The notes: generated by a model from the sequence alone, not told the origin. Positions 1 through 12,009 are shown, numbered from the stretch's first letter. The stretch is DNA of 64,000 nt from Linum tenue (GCA_946122785.1 CAMGYJ010000002.1:19566492-19630491), one strand, 5' to 3'. Made by a program: numbers and translations.

Positions 1-159
1 GAGGGCCTGAGTAAAAGGAAGGGGCATGGGTAAGGTAAAAAGCGGAAATAAGGCACACGCGCGGTCACAAAACGAAAGAGAGGCGCACGTGTGGTCATGG
101 TGAAAGAGAGTCATGGGTAAAAAAAATGGTGGGGAGAAAACGAGCAGGCTGGAGGGATA

Positions 160-429
160 TTAAGGCGCATGAGCATCTATAGCTGCGAACAAAATTGGTC
201 TCGAATCGAACAAGGGGACGAAGTGCATAATACCAAAATTGGGATGCACAGGAGGAGAAAAAGGGAATGCACCGGGAGAGTTTGCGACAATGGCGGCCTG
301 GCCTTTGGCAGGCGCATGCGAGGCGGAAGGCGCATCCGATGTGGGAGGAGCTTGGCGAGCGGCGGCGCCTTGCCTATCAGAAGGCACTGGCGAGCCGGAG
401 GGAAGTGGAATTTGTTGAGAAGACGCCAT
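160..429 (-). CDS. Hypothetical minus-strand ORF, 89 aa
   Basis: I do not recognise this product. The ORF starts at an ATG at 429, is rich in Pro, Ser and Ala in its first half, and ends at a stop near 160. Upstream, on the same strand, lie a pyrimidine-rich leader and a TATA-like sequence at 561-568, so it could be the first exon of a longer gene. The surroundings look like LTR-retrotransposon sequence that was split by the CACTA element at 831. Antisense extra ORFs next to the 3' LTR are known in some Gypsy (Tat-type) elements, which is one possible reading. No domain is visible and the ORF may be chance. Confidence 0.25.
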   Translation of the reverse strand: MASSQQIPLPSGSPVPSDRQGAAARQAPPTSDAPSASHAPAKGQAAIVANSPGAFPFSPPVHPNFGIMHFVPLFDSRPILFAAIDAHAP

Positions 430-560
430 GGCAAGGGCAGAGAGCGCACAGCAGGGCAGACAGAGTCAAGCAAAGGAGCTACGAGGAGGGAAGTTTAGAG
501 AGAGGAAGTAGAGAGAAGGTGGAGAGGAAATTGTGAAGAGTCTGTAGAAGGAATAGGGAG

Positions 561-568
561 TTTATAAA
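561..568 (-). promoter_or_regulatory. TATA-like box upstream of the ORF at 160-429
   Basis: The minus strand reads TTTATAAA here, about 130 bp upstream of the ATG at 429. A long CT-rich leader follows, as is common in plant 5' UTRs. Only position and sequence support it. Confidence 0.3.
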
Positions 569-625
569 AGGGGATGGGGTGTGAGAGAGGGGGAAAAGGG
601 GGGGGGGGGGGACGAAGATATCACA

Positions 626-676
626 CCAATCCGCTTTCAATTTCAAATTTCAAATTTCAAATTCAAAGCGGATTGG
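626..676. repeat. Inverted repeat with TTTCAAA-type core
   Basis: CCAATCCGCTTT at 626-637 is answered by AAAGCGGATTGG at 665-676. The centre is a short tandem of TTTCAAAT-like units, so the whole 51 bp can fold into one long hairpin. It follows a G-run at 598-611. No TSD was seen, so it is described only as a palindrome. Confidence 0.7.
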
Positions 677-1109
677 GGGGAGAGTGAAAGAGGGAATCGC
701 AAGAGGCGTAATGGCTCAGAAAACGAGGAAAGAAAGGGAGCAGGCATGGGTGGAAAGCGAGGAAGGAAGGGGAACAGACGGGAGGAAGAAAAATATATAT
801 AATAATAATGATAGTAGTAGTAATAAAAACCACTACGGGAAAAATAGCCTCTTGCAACTCCCACAAATGTGTTGCGTTATGTCTTAAAAGAGTTGCGAAA
901 ACCTATCACAACACTTTTGGTAGGGTTGCATATAGTGGGGGTTGCAAAAGGAATATGCAACTATTTTTTAATTTTTCGCAACCCAAATATAAAGGGTTGC
1001 GTATACTTACCTCTTACGCACCACTTTAGGCTACACATTTCACAAGTTTTGCAACAAAATTTTGTAAAATGTGCAACGTTTTTTTTTAACTTTTGGCAAC
1101 AATAAAATT

Positions 1110-1470
1110 TGTATATGTGACGGCTTTAAATCGGCACGAATAACTAACTCAGTTGTGACAACATTGTTCATAACAAAAATAAGAACTTGCGTGACAATAT
1201 TATCGTCAATAAAAATTCTATTTGTGACGAGGTAGTCCATTCACGAAAACTGCCATTGTGACATGTCTAATTGTCACGAATAGTTACAGGTGTGACCATA
1301 ATTATGCCACAATTACACATTTTGAATTTCAATGTAAAATTTAGGGTCGAGTAGGTTGTCACTAAAGTAACTATTTGTGACAAAGTTTACTGTCACGTAT
1401 GTCCCCCATGTGTGATGAATTTCGATCGTCACTCACATTATACTTTTGTGAATGTCTAACTTTCACAAAA
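1110..1470. repeat. TGTGAC/GTCACGA motif-rich block inside the CACTA element
   Basis: Short motifs TTGTGAC, GTGACGA and GTCACGAA recur in both orientations about ten times in 360 bp. The pattern resembles a second set of subterminal binding repeats, different from the GTTGCG set at the element ends. It may be the edge of another element captured inside this one. Confidence 0.45.
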
Positions 1471-2020
1471 GAATCAATGAAAAAATAAGAAAATAACCTC
1501 GTTACTATACTATATACAACAAGAACAAAATCCAATGACTTTTGAGGAGTCCATCTACGATCATTAGGCTTCAGACTTGTGCTTTTCTCTCCTCTCCTTG
1601 CTTTCTCCTTCACTTCTTCGACAAAGAAGACTCGTTTTATGTGGCTTTTACCACAACTTTTTATCACACAAATGAAATCTTGATGGAATCCTTTATAGAC
1701 AAATCAGCCAAGTTAATCAAGTATCAATGTTGAAACTTGAACTTTGCAGGTAAGAAAAAACTTTTCGTTGAAGGTTGAAGACGAGGTATGAGTCTCCTAC
1801 ACGGCCATTATCCGTAACATGAAATGCAAGGCTCAACTTCTTTCTTTTGGGGAATCCAAGGGAAAGCCATCCCATTGTTAGTCTGACAGTGGCGAAAGAA
1901 GAGAGGGATAGATCTAGGAATATTGAGTAGATGAAGAAAGAAGACGAAGGTGTTATGGAAACCTTAAAAGGAGGAAAAGGAAACTAATTAAAATTTAAAA
2001 TAAACTAAATAGGGGGATTT

Positions 2021-2977
2021 GGGAATGAATCGGGTGAGTAAATTTATGGTGAGTAACTATGAGTAACCTGCCCACATCAGCATGACATCTGCATCCTCTC
2101 TCTCCTGGAAAGTCTTTAATTTTTCCCTCCTTAATCTTTGACGGACGATTTCTCACTCGTTTTAAGTCGAAATTTAATTTTTTTTGGACAATTAGATCAG
2201 ATTAATTGTGCTCTTCAAAATGATATCCACTTTGATATATTTTCGAACAAAAAAAAATTGAGTCATTTTTTACCAGTCTATATCATATGGTATTGACTGG
2301 TATTGAAATAAGAGCATACCTATGGTTTGAAAAGCGTACCATGGTGGTATGACACAAACTAAAACTATAGGATGGTTGAATACATGATAGTAGAAGTATA
2401 TTAATTGTCATTTACGACTTTTAACATTGTATACCATAAGATACCACCCCGTACTACGGTGGTATTGTATGGTATTATGTGGTATTTTTTTGTCTTGTAA
2501 TTTGTTCACTCAGAAATTTGTAGGATGATTGAATACATGATAGTAGGAGTATATTAATTTTCATTTACTACTTTTAACATTGTATACCATAAGATACCAT
2601 AAGATACCACCCCGTACCAGGGTGGTATTTTATGGTATTATGTGGTATTTTTTGGCCTTGTAATTTGTTCACCCAGAAATTTGTAGATCCAATAGATCAT
2701 GATAAACTCGTCCTTGTTGTGCAAATGTTTTCAAAAAAGAATTAAAAACGAAGAAAATACCATATGGTATGTAGTTGGTACCGAGAGGCCAGAATTTTTT
2801 TTTCCTCAAAAAATATTGAAAATTGATCTCATTTTGTAGAGCACGATGAACTCGTTCCATCTGTGCAAAAAAATGACTTTTAATTCTCCATCGTTAGATC
2901 TGGATTTTCTAAATGAAGGGTCCAGATTTGATTATTGATGGGTGCATAACCATGGGTTATCCACTCTATCTTGAGCC
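2021..2977. mobile_element. Non-autonomous DNA element, family X copy 1 (nested in CACTA)
   Basis: This 957-bp element begins GGGAATGAATCGGGTGAG and ends CTATCTTGAGCC. It is flanked by GGGGATTT at 2013-2020 and 2978-2985. The second copy at 12813-13830 has the same ends and a 9-bp duplication. The ends share only loose inverted similarity (GTAACC-type motifs). Inside, a block of about 145 bp built on GGTATTGTATGGTATT-like sequence is repeated. The 8-9-bp target duplications point to a MULE- or hAT-related family. There is no coding sequence. Confidence 0.75.
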
Positions 2978-3790
2978 GGGGATTTCCCAAATCAATTGTT
3001 ATAACTGTTGGAGATTGCGAAATCGTATGGTTCCCAAAATGAAAGGTTAACCTGCACCATTTATTCTAATATAATCGATGGTTAAGATGGTTATCCGCGT
3101 GCTATTTTATTCTAGTAATAGGGATCTCTTATTTGGTCCAGCTGTGCATTATAACTTTATAAGTTCCATTTGAGATTTGATTTAGCCAAAAAAGATGCTA
3201 AGTATTTGACTATTTCATTATCTTTTTGGCAGAATGAGCCTCGTGACTTTTGTTTTCACTGGGAAGGCATGATTTTTTTTCCTGGGATGAACTAATATTC
3301 TTTAGTTTGATAAAGCTTGAGAAATAGATAAGTGGAGTAATTTCGTAGCTGTGTTAAGTGGCGGGCAGTTCGACCTTGCCTTCGTTACTTTTTCTAATAC
3401 ATGGTTTGTTTGATTGAAGAAGTCTGAACATCGTGTAATATTTTTTTAAAATTTCATATCAACAAGTACCAGAAATATTTATGGGTCATAAGAAACCATT
3501 CAATCTTAACTGAAAAAACATGTTTTTTTTATGAAATGAAATTTTTTTTTTAAAAATAGAGTTAAATGTGCTCGGTAGGAGTAATGCAGAAATTGGTGGC
3601 ATCTTATCAAGTCACCACTCACCAATATAAACCCAAAAGCAAAACCGTATGAAAACATATTGGTCAACAAAAAGGATTGGTTGGCATACAAAAAAATGAT
3701 GTTGTAAAGCTATCCATAAAAATGCAAAAGCTAACATTTTGCAACATAATTTGTTAAAGTGTTGCCTAAAATATTCAAATTGGCAACATA

Positions 3791-4250
3791 AAAACCTTTT
3801 CTTATATAAGCGTTGCGTATAGTAGACAAAGACAACAAATTTTTGCAAATAATAGATTTGGGTTGCGTACACTATTTAATACGCAACCCTAGAAACAAGT
3901 GTTGCCATTACATATTTATCGCAACACTTTCTAATAGTGTTGCAATTCGAGTGTTGCAGGAGTCGTTTTTCCCGTAGTGAACACATAGGTTATGGGAGCC
4001 CCCGGGAGGCGCATGGGTCCCGATGTGAAAACCTTTTCTTATATAAGCGTTGCGTATAGTAGACAAAGACAACAAATTTTTGCAAATAATAGATTTGGGT
4101 TGCGTAAACTATTTAATACGTAACCCTAGAAACAAGTGTTGCCATTACATATTTATCGCAACACTTTCTAATAGTGTTGCAGGAGGTCGTTTTCCCGTAG
4201 TTAACACATAGGTTATTGGAGCCCCCAGGAGGCCCATGGTTCCCGATGTG
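3791..4250. repeat. Tandem duplication of the CACTA right end plus flank
   Basis: 3791-4027 (the last ~190 bp of the CACTA element and 48 bp of flank) is repeated at 4028-4250. The second copy has a ~14-bp loss and its terminal CACTA reads AACTA on the complementary strand. The repeat crosses the insertion boundary, so it arose after the CACTA insertion. Confidence 0.85.
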
Positions 4251-4740
4251 AATGGGACAAGGGGCGCACAGTAGTAGTGAACGGGGAGCAGAGGGGCACA
4301 TAGGACAAAAGGCATCCAACGGTCGGAAGTGTACGAAAAGCTAACCACATGATGTCATGCGCCTCAAACTCCTGACGTAAGTGTCAGGTGGTCGAGGCGC
4401 ATGCACAAGGGGTGTATGGCGCATTTATTGCGGACCTGACACAAGGCGAGAGCGACGGATACCGGTCGATCTCGCTCCGGGTATAAATAGTGAAGTAGGT
4501 AAACCTCATTTGCTCAGTTTTTAGCTTCTCTTACTAGAATTGTTCTCCACTTCTCTCTCTAAAAGGAAGGGTTCTCATTTCGGCGTCGGAGTGCTAACGG
4601 ACCTATCAGGTCCGCAAGGTGCTTATGTGTGCAGGCAGGAGCCCGTGCGGAAGTGCAACAGGAAAGGAGGCTCGCAGCGTGAATGGGAAGGCTTTGGGGC
4701 ATAAACACCAACCATTACCTAGCCAGATCTAGAGTGTCAC
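4251..4740 (+). repeat. LTR-like fragment (Gypsy-type R/U5 region)
   Basis: A TATA box (TATAAATA, 4482-4489) is followed by a CT-rich leader and the motif GGCGTCGGAGTG near 4583. That arrangement is seen in the R-U5 part of many plant Gypsy LTRs. The other LTR limit would lie left of the CACTA insertion, in the purine-rich DNA before 831. The element's ends could not be fixed. Confidence 0.4.
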
Positions 4741-6971
4741 ATTCACGAAGAAGAAAGTTGTTAAGGAAAAATATCCTCCAATAATATATAGTACACTTTT
4801 GTGTACTTTTTTCCGTTTTGAATTTCTTGCTTTCTCCTTAATTTTAGGTAAGGGTATGATGGTAATTGCAATTTAATAAATATTGGGAAAAAATTATATA
4901 AAAAATATCTTTAAAAAGGACGTGCAATTTGTGTTTTTCCCACCTCCCTATTTTGTCGGTTGAAACCCAACTTCTCCTTTTTTTCGTTTGATAATTTTGT
5001 TATTATAATAATGATTTCTTTTTTTTTTTCAATCATCCTATCATATTATGACACATGTTGTTCTCCTTTAACTTTTTATTAATTCTTATCATGTTTATCG
5101 GTCATTTTCTTTATTTCAAACATCAATTTGATTTTATGTGATTTATGTAATGGTATTCATTTTAATAATATTATATTTATCTAAATGATGATGGGGTCAT
5201 CGTCGTGTCTTGCATTACTATACTACGATATTTTCATTACTATACTATGAAAATACCATTCAACATAGTATCAATGTTGAATGGTCATAATATACCTTTG
5301 TATCATGGTGATATATTTACATATCATCAAAGCACATGGTATTTTCAAGTATGTGAAGATATTATTGACATTGTAATAATTTTTATTTTAATGTATACAA
5401 AAGTTGATATCATTTTTAAGAGTTGATTTTAGTTGATACCACATAATGGAATTAATCTATTAGGTTAGTGTTGGTAAACTTTGAAATAAAGAAATGAATA
5501 CGTTTGCTTTAGCTTGATATTAAAGTACAAAAACATGTGCTTAATAGTTATTAAAAAAAAATTGGATTGTTTTTTTCAAAAAACAATTCTTTTGGTTTGA
5601 CTTATAGTTTAAGATGTAAGTGCATGGTTGAAAAGTTTTATTAATTATTCAAAATCTAAATACAAATTCAAGATATTTAGCCATTTTTATATCTTAGGAA
5701 ATTACCAAAGTATAATTCATTTACTAAGTTGAATCTAAGGATAATTATTGCTCCATCTCACATATTTTAGCCTTCTGATGACAGAGTGTAAACTTTAGTA
5801 TTAAGAGTTTGAGAATATATAATTTAGCATAAAGAGTGCAAACTATATAATTTCTTATTGACATGAGAATATATGGTTAATGATACAGGGTGAAAGAAAA
5901 TATTTATGGGCTACTAGAGACATATTTCCTTAGGTTATGGGGATCAAAATTTGATGAAAATTACACAAATAATTTATGAAATGTTTATCATAATTATTTT
6001 TTTTATACGTTTTCTTATGTTATTTGGAGATTGAAAGAATTGGGGTTTTCCTATAAAAAAAAAAGAATTGGGGTTTGGAGTTTAATGTATTATATGTAGA
6101 CACTCAGTGGATAATGGCTACACAGTCTTTTTATTTTTATTTTGGAAATATATGACTACATAGTTTAAATTTAATGTATATTTTCCTGTAAATTGATGTC
6201 TGTTTTTTTTTTATGATGGTAATGAATGGTTGAAAATTTTCATTAGATCTATTTAGTTTTATGATCAAACATTAACTTAATTTCATGAATTAAGGTAACT
6301 TCGAAGATGGATAAAAAAGTGTTCAATTTTATGTAGTTATTTGGTTATGCCTCTCAAACTGATAGTTCCGGCCAACTGGCCAGGTCAACAACTAGTAGCA
6401 TATAATGCCTGTTTTTCATAGCCGGTGGAATTTTGGTTGTTAAGATTTTCTAAAGTTTAGAGTTATTCTTTAAGTTGCATCATATTTATATTAAGGAGAA
6501 ACATTAATTCTGTTTGGTTAATTAATCTTTTTTAATTTCACCTTTTTCTTTTATGTGATTTTTAACTCTTTTACTACAAAATAATATTTTACTGTAGGTG
6601 AACGAAATTTTAAATTAATGCACAATTCAATGATATTAGTGATACCCAATAACATGACACTCTATTCTTACTTTAATGGTATAGCTCCTACAAATCTTAA
6701 TATTTTAGTGGTAGCCGATGTATTTTACCTCAAATAAGCAATGCACAGTAAAAAGACGCCAAATTTTCTTTTTACAATATGACATTCTCTCTTTAGTTTT
6801 TCGTATGCCTTTTTGTGTTTATGATACATTTAAGGGATTTTCTTACATGTATTCTAGTATATATTTATGGTATGTCAGTATTTTTATTTCCTATTATGCT
6901 TTGAGAGATATATGGTACGTGTGTCAGTATGCATTCTAGTGTTTCTGATTTTTACATTTTAATTATGATGT
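4741..6971. other. AT-rich intergenic DNA, no gene seen
   Basis: Only short chance ORFs occur. The one structured feature is a near-perfect hairpin at 5255-5285, with 12-bp arms ACCATTCAACAT/ATGTTGAATGGT and a 7-nt loop. Confidence 0.6.
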
Positions 6972-6979
6972 GCATCATT

Positions 6980-7653
6980 TAGGACTGCAAATGAGTCGAG
7001 CTACTAGCGAGCGGCTCGGCATTCAACTCGAGAAAAATTCGTTCGAAATTCGGCTCGTTAATAAACGAGCCGAACATGAGCTAAGATTTGTTCAGCTCGT
7101 GAAGCTCGTGAGCTAGCTCGACTCGGTGGCTTGTAGAGCTAAACTCGTGAGCTGATTTGTTTAGAGCTCATGATATGTCTCAACATGTGGCTAGAGAGCC
7201 AACTCGATTACCGACTTATGGACGAATCAATCTATATCTTATGATTTTAATTCATATGGTTGTTAATTTATATATCTCACCATATATAAAGTTTAGCACG
7301 TTGAGTATGTGAGCAAATTTATCTTATTTTCTATTTAAAAAAAAATTATGTATCATAGAGTGCTTCGATACTATGAAATAACATGATTTGGAGTAGTTAA
7401 AATTTATTAACTAAATGATATATGACACCGACAAAGTATAATATGAGATTAGCTAACAAAATAAATCATATGTATCATGATATACAAAATGAAGTACCAA
7501 GTAAAAGTCAAGATTTTAGTAAACAAACTAGCTCGGCCTCGACTCAACTTGGCTCGTTAATAAACGAGCTGAGTTCGTGCTCGAATCGTTTATTGACGAG
7601 CCGAGGTCAAGCTGGGGTAAAACTCGACTCGACTCTGCTCATTTGCAGCCCTG
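6980..7653. mobile_element. Old non-autonomous hAT element
   Basis: The left end TAGGACTGCAAATGAG and the complemented right end CAGGGCTGCAAATGAG form TIRs of the common plant hAT type. The 8-bp flanks are GCATCATT (6972-6979) and CCATCACT (7654-7661), matching at 6 of 8 bases. Inside each end are several GAGCTCG/GGCTCGTTAATAAACGAG motifs in both orientations. There is no coding capacity. The decayed TSD suggests an old insertion. Confidence 0.75.
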
Positions 7654-7661
7654 CCATCACT

Positions 7662-8214
7662 TAGGTCCGGCAAATTAAGAATAAAATAAATAAATTAATA
7701 CACATTTGACTTTAGTGCGCTTGTCTTTTCCCATCAATTTCTGTTTCAATTAACTTCATACTAATTATTATTAATTAATGCATGGGTTGTGATTTCGTAA
7801 CTATCTGTGTACTATGTTTAGTGACAAATAAGTCTACGCGTTTGTCACATCACCCATGTGTTATGTTTTATATCTCTTAAGTTCATATTACATGTGTTAT
7901 GTTTTCTGAAGTATACTGTCCTACATGTTTCGTGACAAATAAGTGTAAATATGTGTTATTACATCACCCACGAGTTACTTTATGTTTACAAGTACCAAAG
8001 CATTTTCTGATCACCATCAATGATAGAGATTAAGACATTGATATAGACCATATATAATACGCACTAGATCATCGTGTTTTAATCATAGGCATTTAGTACT
8101 TTGGGACATGGTGACCTTTAATACCCTTGTCCGATCAAAATTAAGCAATGCCTGTCGGAATAGTGTGAAACTATTTTATAAAATTAGTTTTCAAGAAGTA
8201 TCGATCTTTCCATC
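7662..8214. other. AT-rich intergenic DNA, nothing recognised
   Basis: No ORF, repeat or RNA gene could be supported. Several copies of a loose TGTGTTATGTTT motif occur around 7810-7900. Confidence 0.5.
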
Positions 8215-8540
8215 GTGTTGTTGTACCATATCCTGAAATTTCGCATCGCGATGCACAACAAATGGGACGAGCTTCTTCTTCTCAGCCCTAACTATCTCGA
8301 CCATGAGCTCTTATGACAACTTCATGGATTGCTTTCAAGACCTGATCATTCTCAAATGGGTGCTTAAATTTTTGAACTTTTTTTTGCTTATAGACCAGCA
8401 ATGAGCTATGCAAGGCATAAACATAGAGAGTACCAATATCCATTGATTCCCAATATTTTCTGATCGTGTCCTCCAAAAAATTTGAACAATTGTACGTCTG
8501 GTCATGGCTGCTCCACAGTTCCTCATAGCATTGGCCATAT
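8215..8540 (-). pseudogene. Fragment of an unidentified protein gene
   Basis: Read on the minus strand, about 100 codons look protein-like. One frame (8288-8476) contains FKHPFENDQVLKAIHEVV. After a frame change near 8300 it continues with RAEKKKLVPFVVHRDAKFQD at about 8225-8285. Mixed charged and hydrophobic content without early stops favours a real coding relic, but I cannot name the family. There is no flanking gene structure, so it is probably a captured or decayed piece. Confidence 0.35.
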
Positions 8541-9346
8541 ATATATAGTCATGATCACTATTACAAGTACAAAGTAATCATTCATGGATTCTCCACCCTT
8601 GATTTCCAATACTTCAAAATACATTTAGAGAAACTGTAGTCGAGCTCTCTGAACCTTATCACTCCCTTGATACTTAGGATTTTTTGTTATTTCCACTGCT
8701 TGGAAGTGATTATTACGACCCCCACTTCACGAAGTTTCTTACTGACTCGATCGGTGCATTGATGTACCCTCAAATGGAGTCTTCCGTTACTTACGAACAA
8801 TCTAAAAGGTACAGTGAGTACCGATAATTCTAATGTTGTTTCTTCTGAAGTGATACTTATATAGAGACTAGAGAGAGAGATTGATGCATGGGGTCCTGGA
8901 AAAGATATACACATGCGAGGAAGAGCATGAATAATAATTGTATGTAAACTGAAACTATTATTGCGAATGGAAGCGGACGTCATGGAATCCCAAACCTAGT
9001 ATGTAGTAGCTTTCTAAGTGATGGTCTTCGTAATGCTTTTTTACCTATGTTTTTTTCTTATTTTCGGTTAGTACCGACCATTTTTTTAATGAAACTGTTG
9101 ATACCTACATCAAGCATTAGTTTCTATTAATTAGAACATGAATTAAGCAAATAAAATTGAAAAAAACATGCAAATATCATTCTTAAAAGCAATTTGGCAG
9201 TACTTGGGTACAGTTGAAAACCTACCACTGTTCTTTTCAAGTGGGCCGTCTGGCCGTAAGGATTATTAAAGAAGCTGTTAGCATCATATAGTTCACGGGT
9301 GAAATTGTGATACAAGTCTATGTACTACTATTAAAGCCAATATCAC

Positions 9347-9350
<4 letters not shown>
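8541..9350. other. Intergenic DNA, no supported gene
   Basis: A 98-aa minus-strand ORF at 8687-8983 has no recognisable domain and is not supported. The rest is AT-rich. Confidence 0.45.

Positions 9351-9384
<34 letters not shown>
9351..9384. repeat. (AT)n microsatellite
   Basis: 17 uninterrupted AT units. Confidence 0.95.
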
Positions 9385-9387
<3 letters not shown>

Positions 9388-9946
9388 GCAGCAATTAATA
9401 TATACAATTGCCTAGTTAAGATTTCACTTAAGGTGAGCATGATATAAAAAAAAACATAAGATAAACTTTACTGCTGATGTTTATAATGAACCACGACATG
9501 TTACGAATTTCAAAAAAAGTTTAAAGTGTGTAAATCATCCAAACAAATTAATATCACATACGTCGCCGTTCAATATATCCTAAAAATCATCATAATTAAT
9601 TCATCACTCATTTTACTTTAAAGTCTGTTCTTCATGTAGTACATTTGCGGCATTTAAATTTTCAATGCTTGGATAGACAAGCAAATCCAAACACATGATT
9701 AATATATATATATCCAAAAAATACACTAGACATGATTTAGTATTTGGAAATCACCCCATGAATTTGACACAAATCCAAATACCAAATATAATTAATATCC
9801 AAACACATGATTTAGTATTTGAAAATCCAAATCACAAATACCAAAATATATGTTTTTCTGCATCGTTTAACATGGCACTTAAACTGAGCCAATTGAAGAA
9901 TTTTTTTTTGTATTATTATCTTAGTGGATAAGATTATTCTGATTCC

Positions 9947-11623
9947 TCATTTGGTAAAAGTACGATGGTGAGTGATAGGAACCAAAACCAGATCAGTTTT
10001 CCTTCTAACAGCCACACCAAAGCTCTCAGCCATGTCAAGCTCTTGGTTTCTCTTCCCGTCGGGAAGCTCCCAATCGAAATGGTACAGCAACTTGGCTACC
10101 GGCAACTCGATGTTGGCCATCGCAAACGATGCTCCAGGACAGTTCCTCCTCCCCGCTCCAAACGGGATGAACTCGAAGCGGTCCGTCTCGACATAGCTCA
10201 CATTTTTCTCGTGTAGAAATTTAAATCTCTCCGGAACAAACCTTTCCGCATCGCTCCAGTACCTCGGATCCCGACAAGTCGCCCAAGCGTTGATTCCAAC
10301 TATCGTGTTGCTCGATATGTCGTATCCAGAAATCTTGCAGCTCACGCGACTTTCCCTCACGATTAACCCCACCGGCGGGTGGAGCCTCATGGCCTCCTTG
10401 ATACAACATTTTAAGAAATGAACATCTTGAATCGCAGTCTCTTCATCTACATCTTCACCTCTGGTATCGAAAACTCGTCTCACTTCATCCTGTACTCTTT
10501 TCACCACGGAAGGATCCCTCACTATTTCGGACATTATCCAGCCGATCGTAGCTGACGATGTCATGCTCCCAGAAACCAACATGTCCTGCAAAAGTCGAAA
10601 TACAATTTTGACATCGTTCATTAATATTTCATATTTTTTTGTCTATATAGTCAAGTCAACATGCATGAAAATCCAAATTTCTTACCAAGAGGACCGCTTT
10701 AATGTTGTCGTCGGTCAGAGAAACATGAAGGTCACCATTCTTTTGCAGCTTCAGAAGCACATCAACCAAATCCTCCCTTCTATCATCATCAAAACTACAA
10801 CTCCTCTTCGATCATCCAAAACATCCTCAAGAACCCTATCCGCCCCACGAACCACCCTATTCAATTTCGGGCTCCACAACTTGGTCATCTTCTTCAACAT
10901 TATTCCCCCATTACAAGAAAACATGTCAGCCACTCCCAACCCCGACGCCAACTCCATAATATCCGACGTCAGCGCCATCAAACCCTCCACGTCATACTTC
11001 CTCCCAAAAGCGGCCCTCGACGTCACCCCGCAGCTCAGCTCGAACACCAACCTGGTCAGGTTAACGGTCCGACCACAACTCGACCGAACCGACTCGATCA
11101 GACTCTCGACCTCCTGGGCCCGGATCGAGGCGTACGACCTGACCCGGTTCGTTCCCAGGAGCGCCACCTGGCAGGTCTTGCGGACGTGGCGCCAGTAGGC
11201 CCCGTAGGCCGCGAAGAGGACGTTGGAGCAGTCGTAGAAGATGAAGGAGGGGAAGACTAGAGGAGCTCTCTGTGCGAATGTTATGTCGTTGTCTTTGAGC
11301 ACTTCTCTGGCGAGCTCGGGGGTGGAGACGACGACGATGGTGATTCGGCCGAACTTGAGGCGGAAGAGAGGGCCGTGTTTGAGTGATAGCTTGTGGAGGT
11401 CGCGGTGGAGCGTGGCGGCGGAGAAGATGAGGTTGTGGACGTTGCCTAAAAGAGGGAGTGTCCATGGGCCTGGTGGGTGGTGGTTCTTGTTCTTGAGATT
11501 TGGAGGTTTTGTAGTGGTGGTGGTGGTGGAGGATGATCTCTTTGCTGCTGCTGCTGCGAAGAAGAGCAAGAGAAGTGAAGCTATGAGGGTAATGATATCG
11601 AAGTTATAATTGGGAGACTCCAT
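9947..11623 (-). CDS. Cytochrome P450, CYP71-like, frameshifted in exon 1
   Basis: This encodes an ER-anchored haem monooxygenase of the plant A-type (CYP71 clan). Exon 1 is 11623-10686. A 100-bp GT-AG intron (10686/10685 to 10586) sits at the clan's conserved phase-0 site before the I-helix. Exon 2 is 10585-9947. Visible parts are an N-terminal membrane segment (~res 8-24), the proline-rich hinge PPGPWTLPLLGN, the C-helix WRHVR, K-helix EAMR (ExxR), PERF, and the haem loop FGAGRRNCPG. Exon 1 is 938 nt where 939 would keep frame. The frame breaks near 10805-10815, then resumes as REDLVDVLLKLQKNGD, so one base is missing. The I-helix reads SGSMTSSA, with Met where the family has Asp or Glu. 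It is either a pseudogene or a base-call error. Substrate unknown. Confidence 0.85.
10586..10685 (-). other. P450 intron (phase 0)
   Basis: The donor GTAAG (complement of 10681-10685) and acceptor TTTTGCAG (ending at 10586) delimit 100 bp. The position matches the conserved A-type P450 intron just before the oxygen-binding helix. Confidence 0.85.
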
Positions 11624-11706
11624 GGATGAACGATTGTGATTATATGGAGGTTTAGTGTGAGAAGGGATGGTGTAAGTAGTGAATTTGGAGCAGCTCCCGG
11701 GTATTG

Positions 11707-11714
11707 TTTATATA
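11707..11714 (-). promoter_or_regulatory. TATA box of the P450 gene
   Basis: The minus strand reads TATATAAA about 85 bp upstream of the ATG at 11623. A CT-rich leader lies between, which fits a start of transcription near 11680. Confidence 0.55.
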
Positions 11715-11715
11715 T

Positions 11716-12009
11716 GGACGTTAGGGAGTGTGGAAATGTACATTATCAGAATTTATTATGGTAGAGGAGCAAGTTGGGCAAGTTGGAGGTATAGAGTAAC
11801 AAATTTGAGAAAATATAATAATGTAGGGACAATTTATGCTATTAATCACGAAAAAAGACTATCATATGTATTGTAACGGTATTCACACGGTTATATTGTG
11901 AGCCAATAGAAATATAATCATAACCCCTCATGTAATTGAATTGAATATTACTCTAAGGAAATGGTTAACATTCACATCATGTAGGCCTCTTCCAACAACT
12001 TAGGGGTTT
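11716..12009. other. P450 upstream region, AT-rich
   Basis: No further motif was supported. Confidence 0.4.

Larger units (their letters stand above)
831..3979. mobile_element. Non-autonomous CACTA (En/Spm) transposon, 3.1 kb
   Basis: The left end starts CACTACGGGAAAAA at 831 and the right end finishes TTTTTCCCGTAGTG at 3979, a perfect inverted pair. The 3-bp target duplication is AAC at 828-830 and 3980-3982. Both subterminal regions (850-1080 and 3700-3960) carry many GTTGCG/CGCAAC motifs in both orientations, the usual layout of CACTA transposase-binding regions. No ORF longer than about 100 aa lies inside and nothing resembles a transposase, so it must rely on an autonomous relative. A smaller element (2021-2977) is nested in it. 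Confidence 0.9.

Noticed and set aside
10563..11609. Plus-strand ORFs of 122-211 aa over the P450
   Set aside because: They are antisense to clear P450 coding sequence with all signature motifs.
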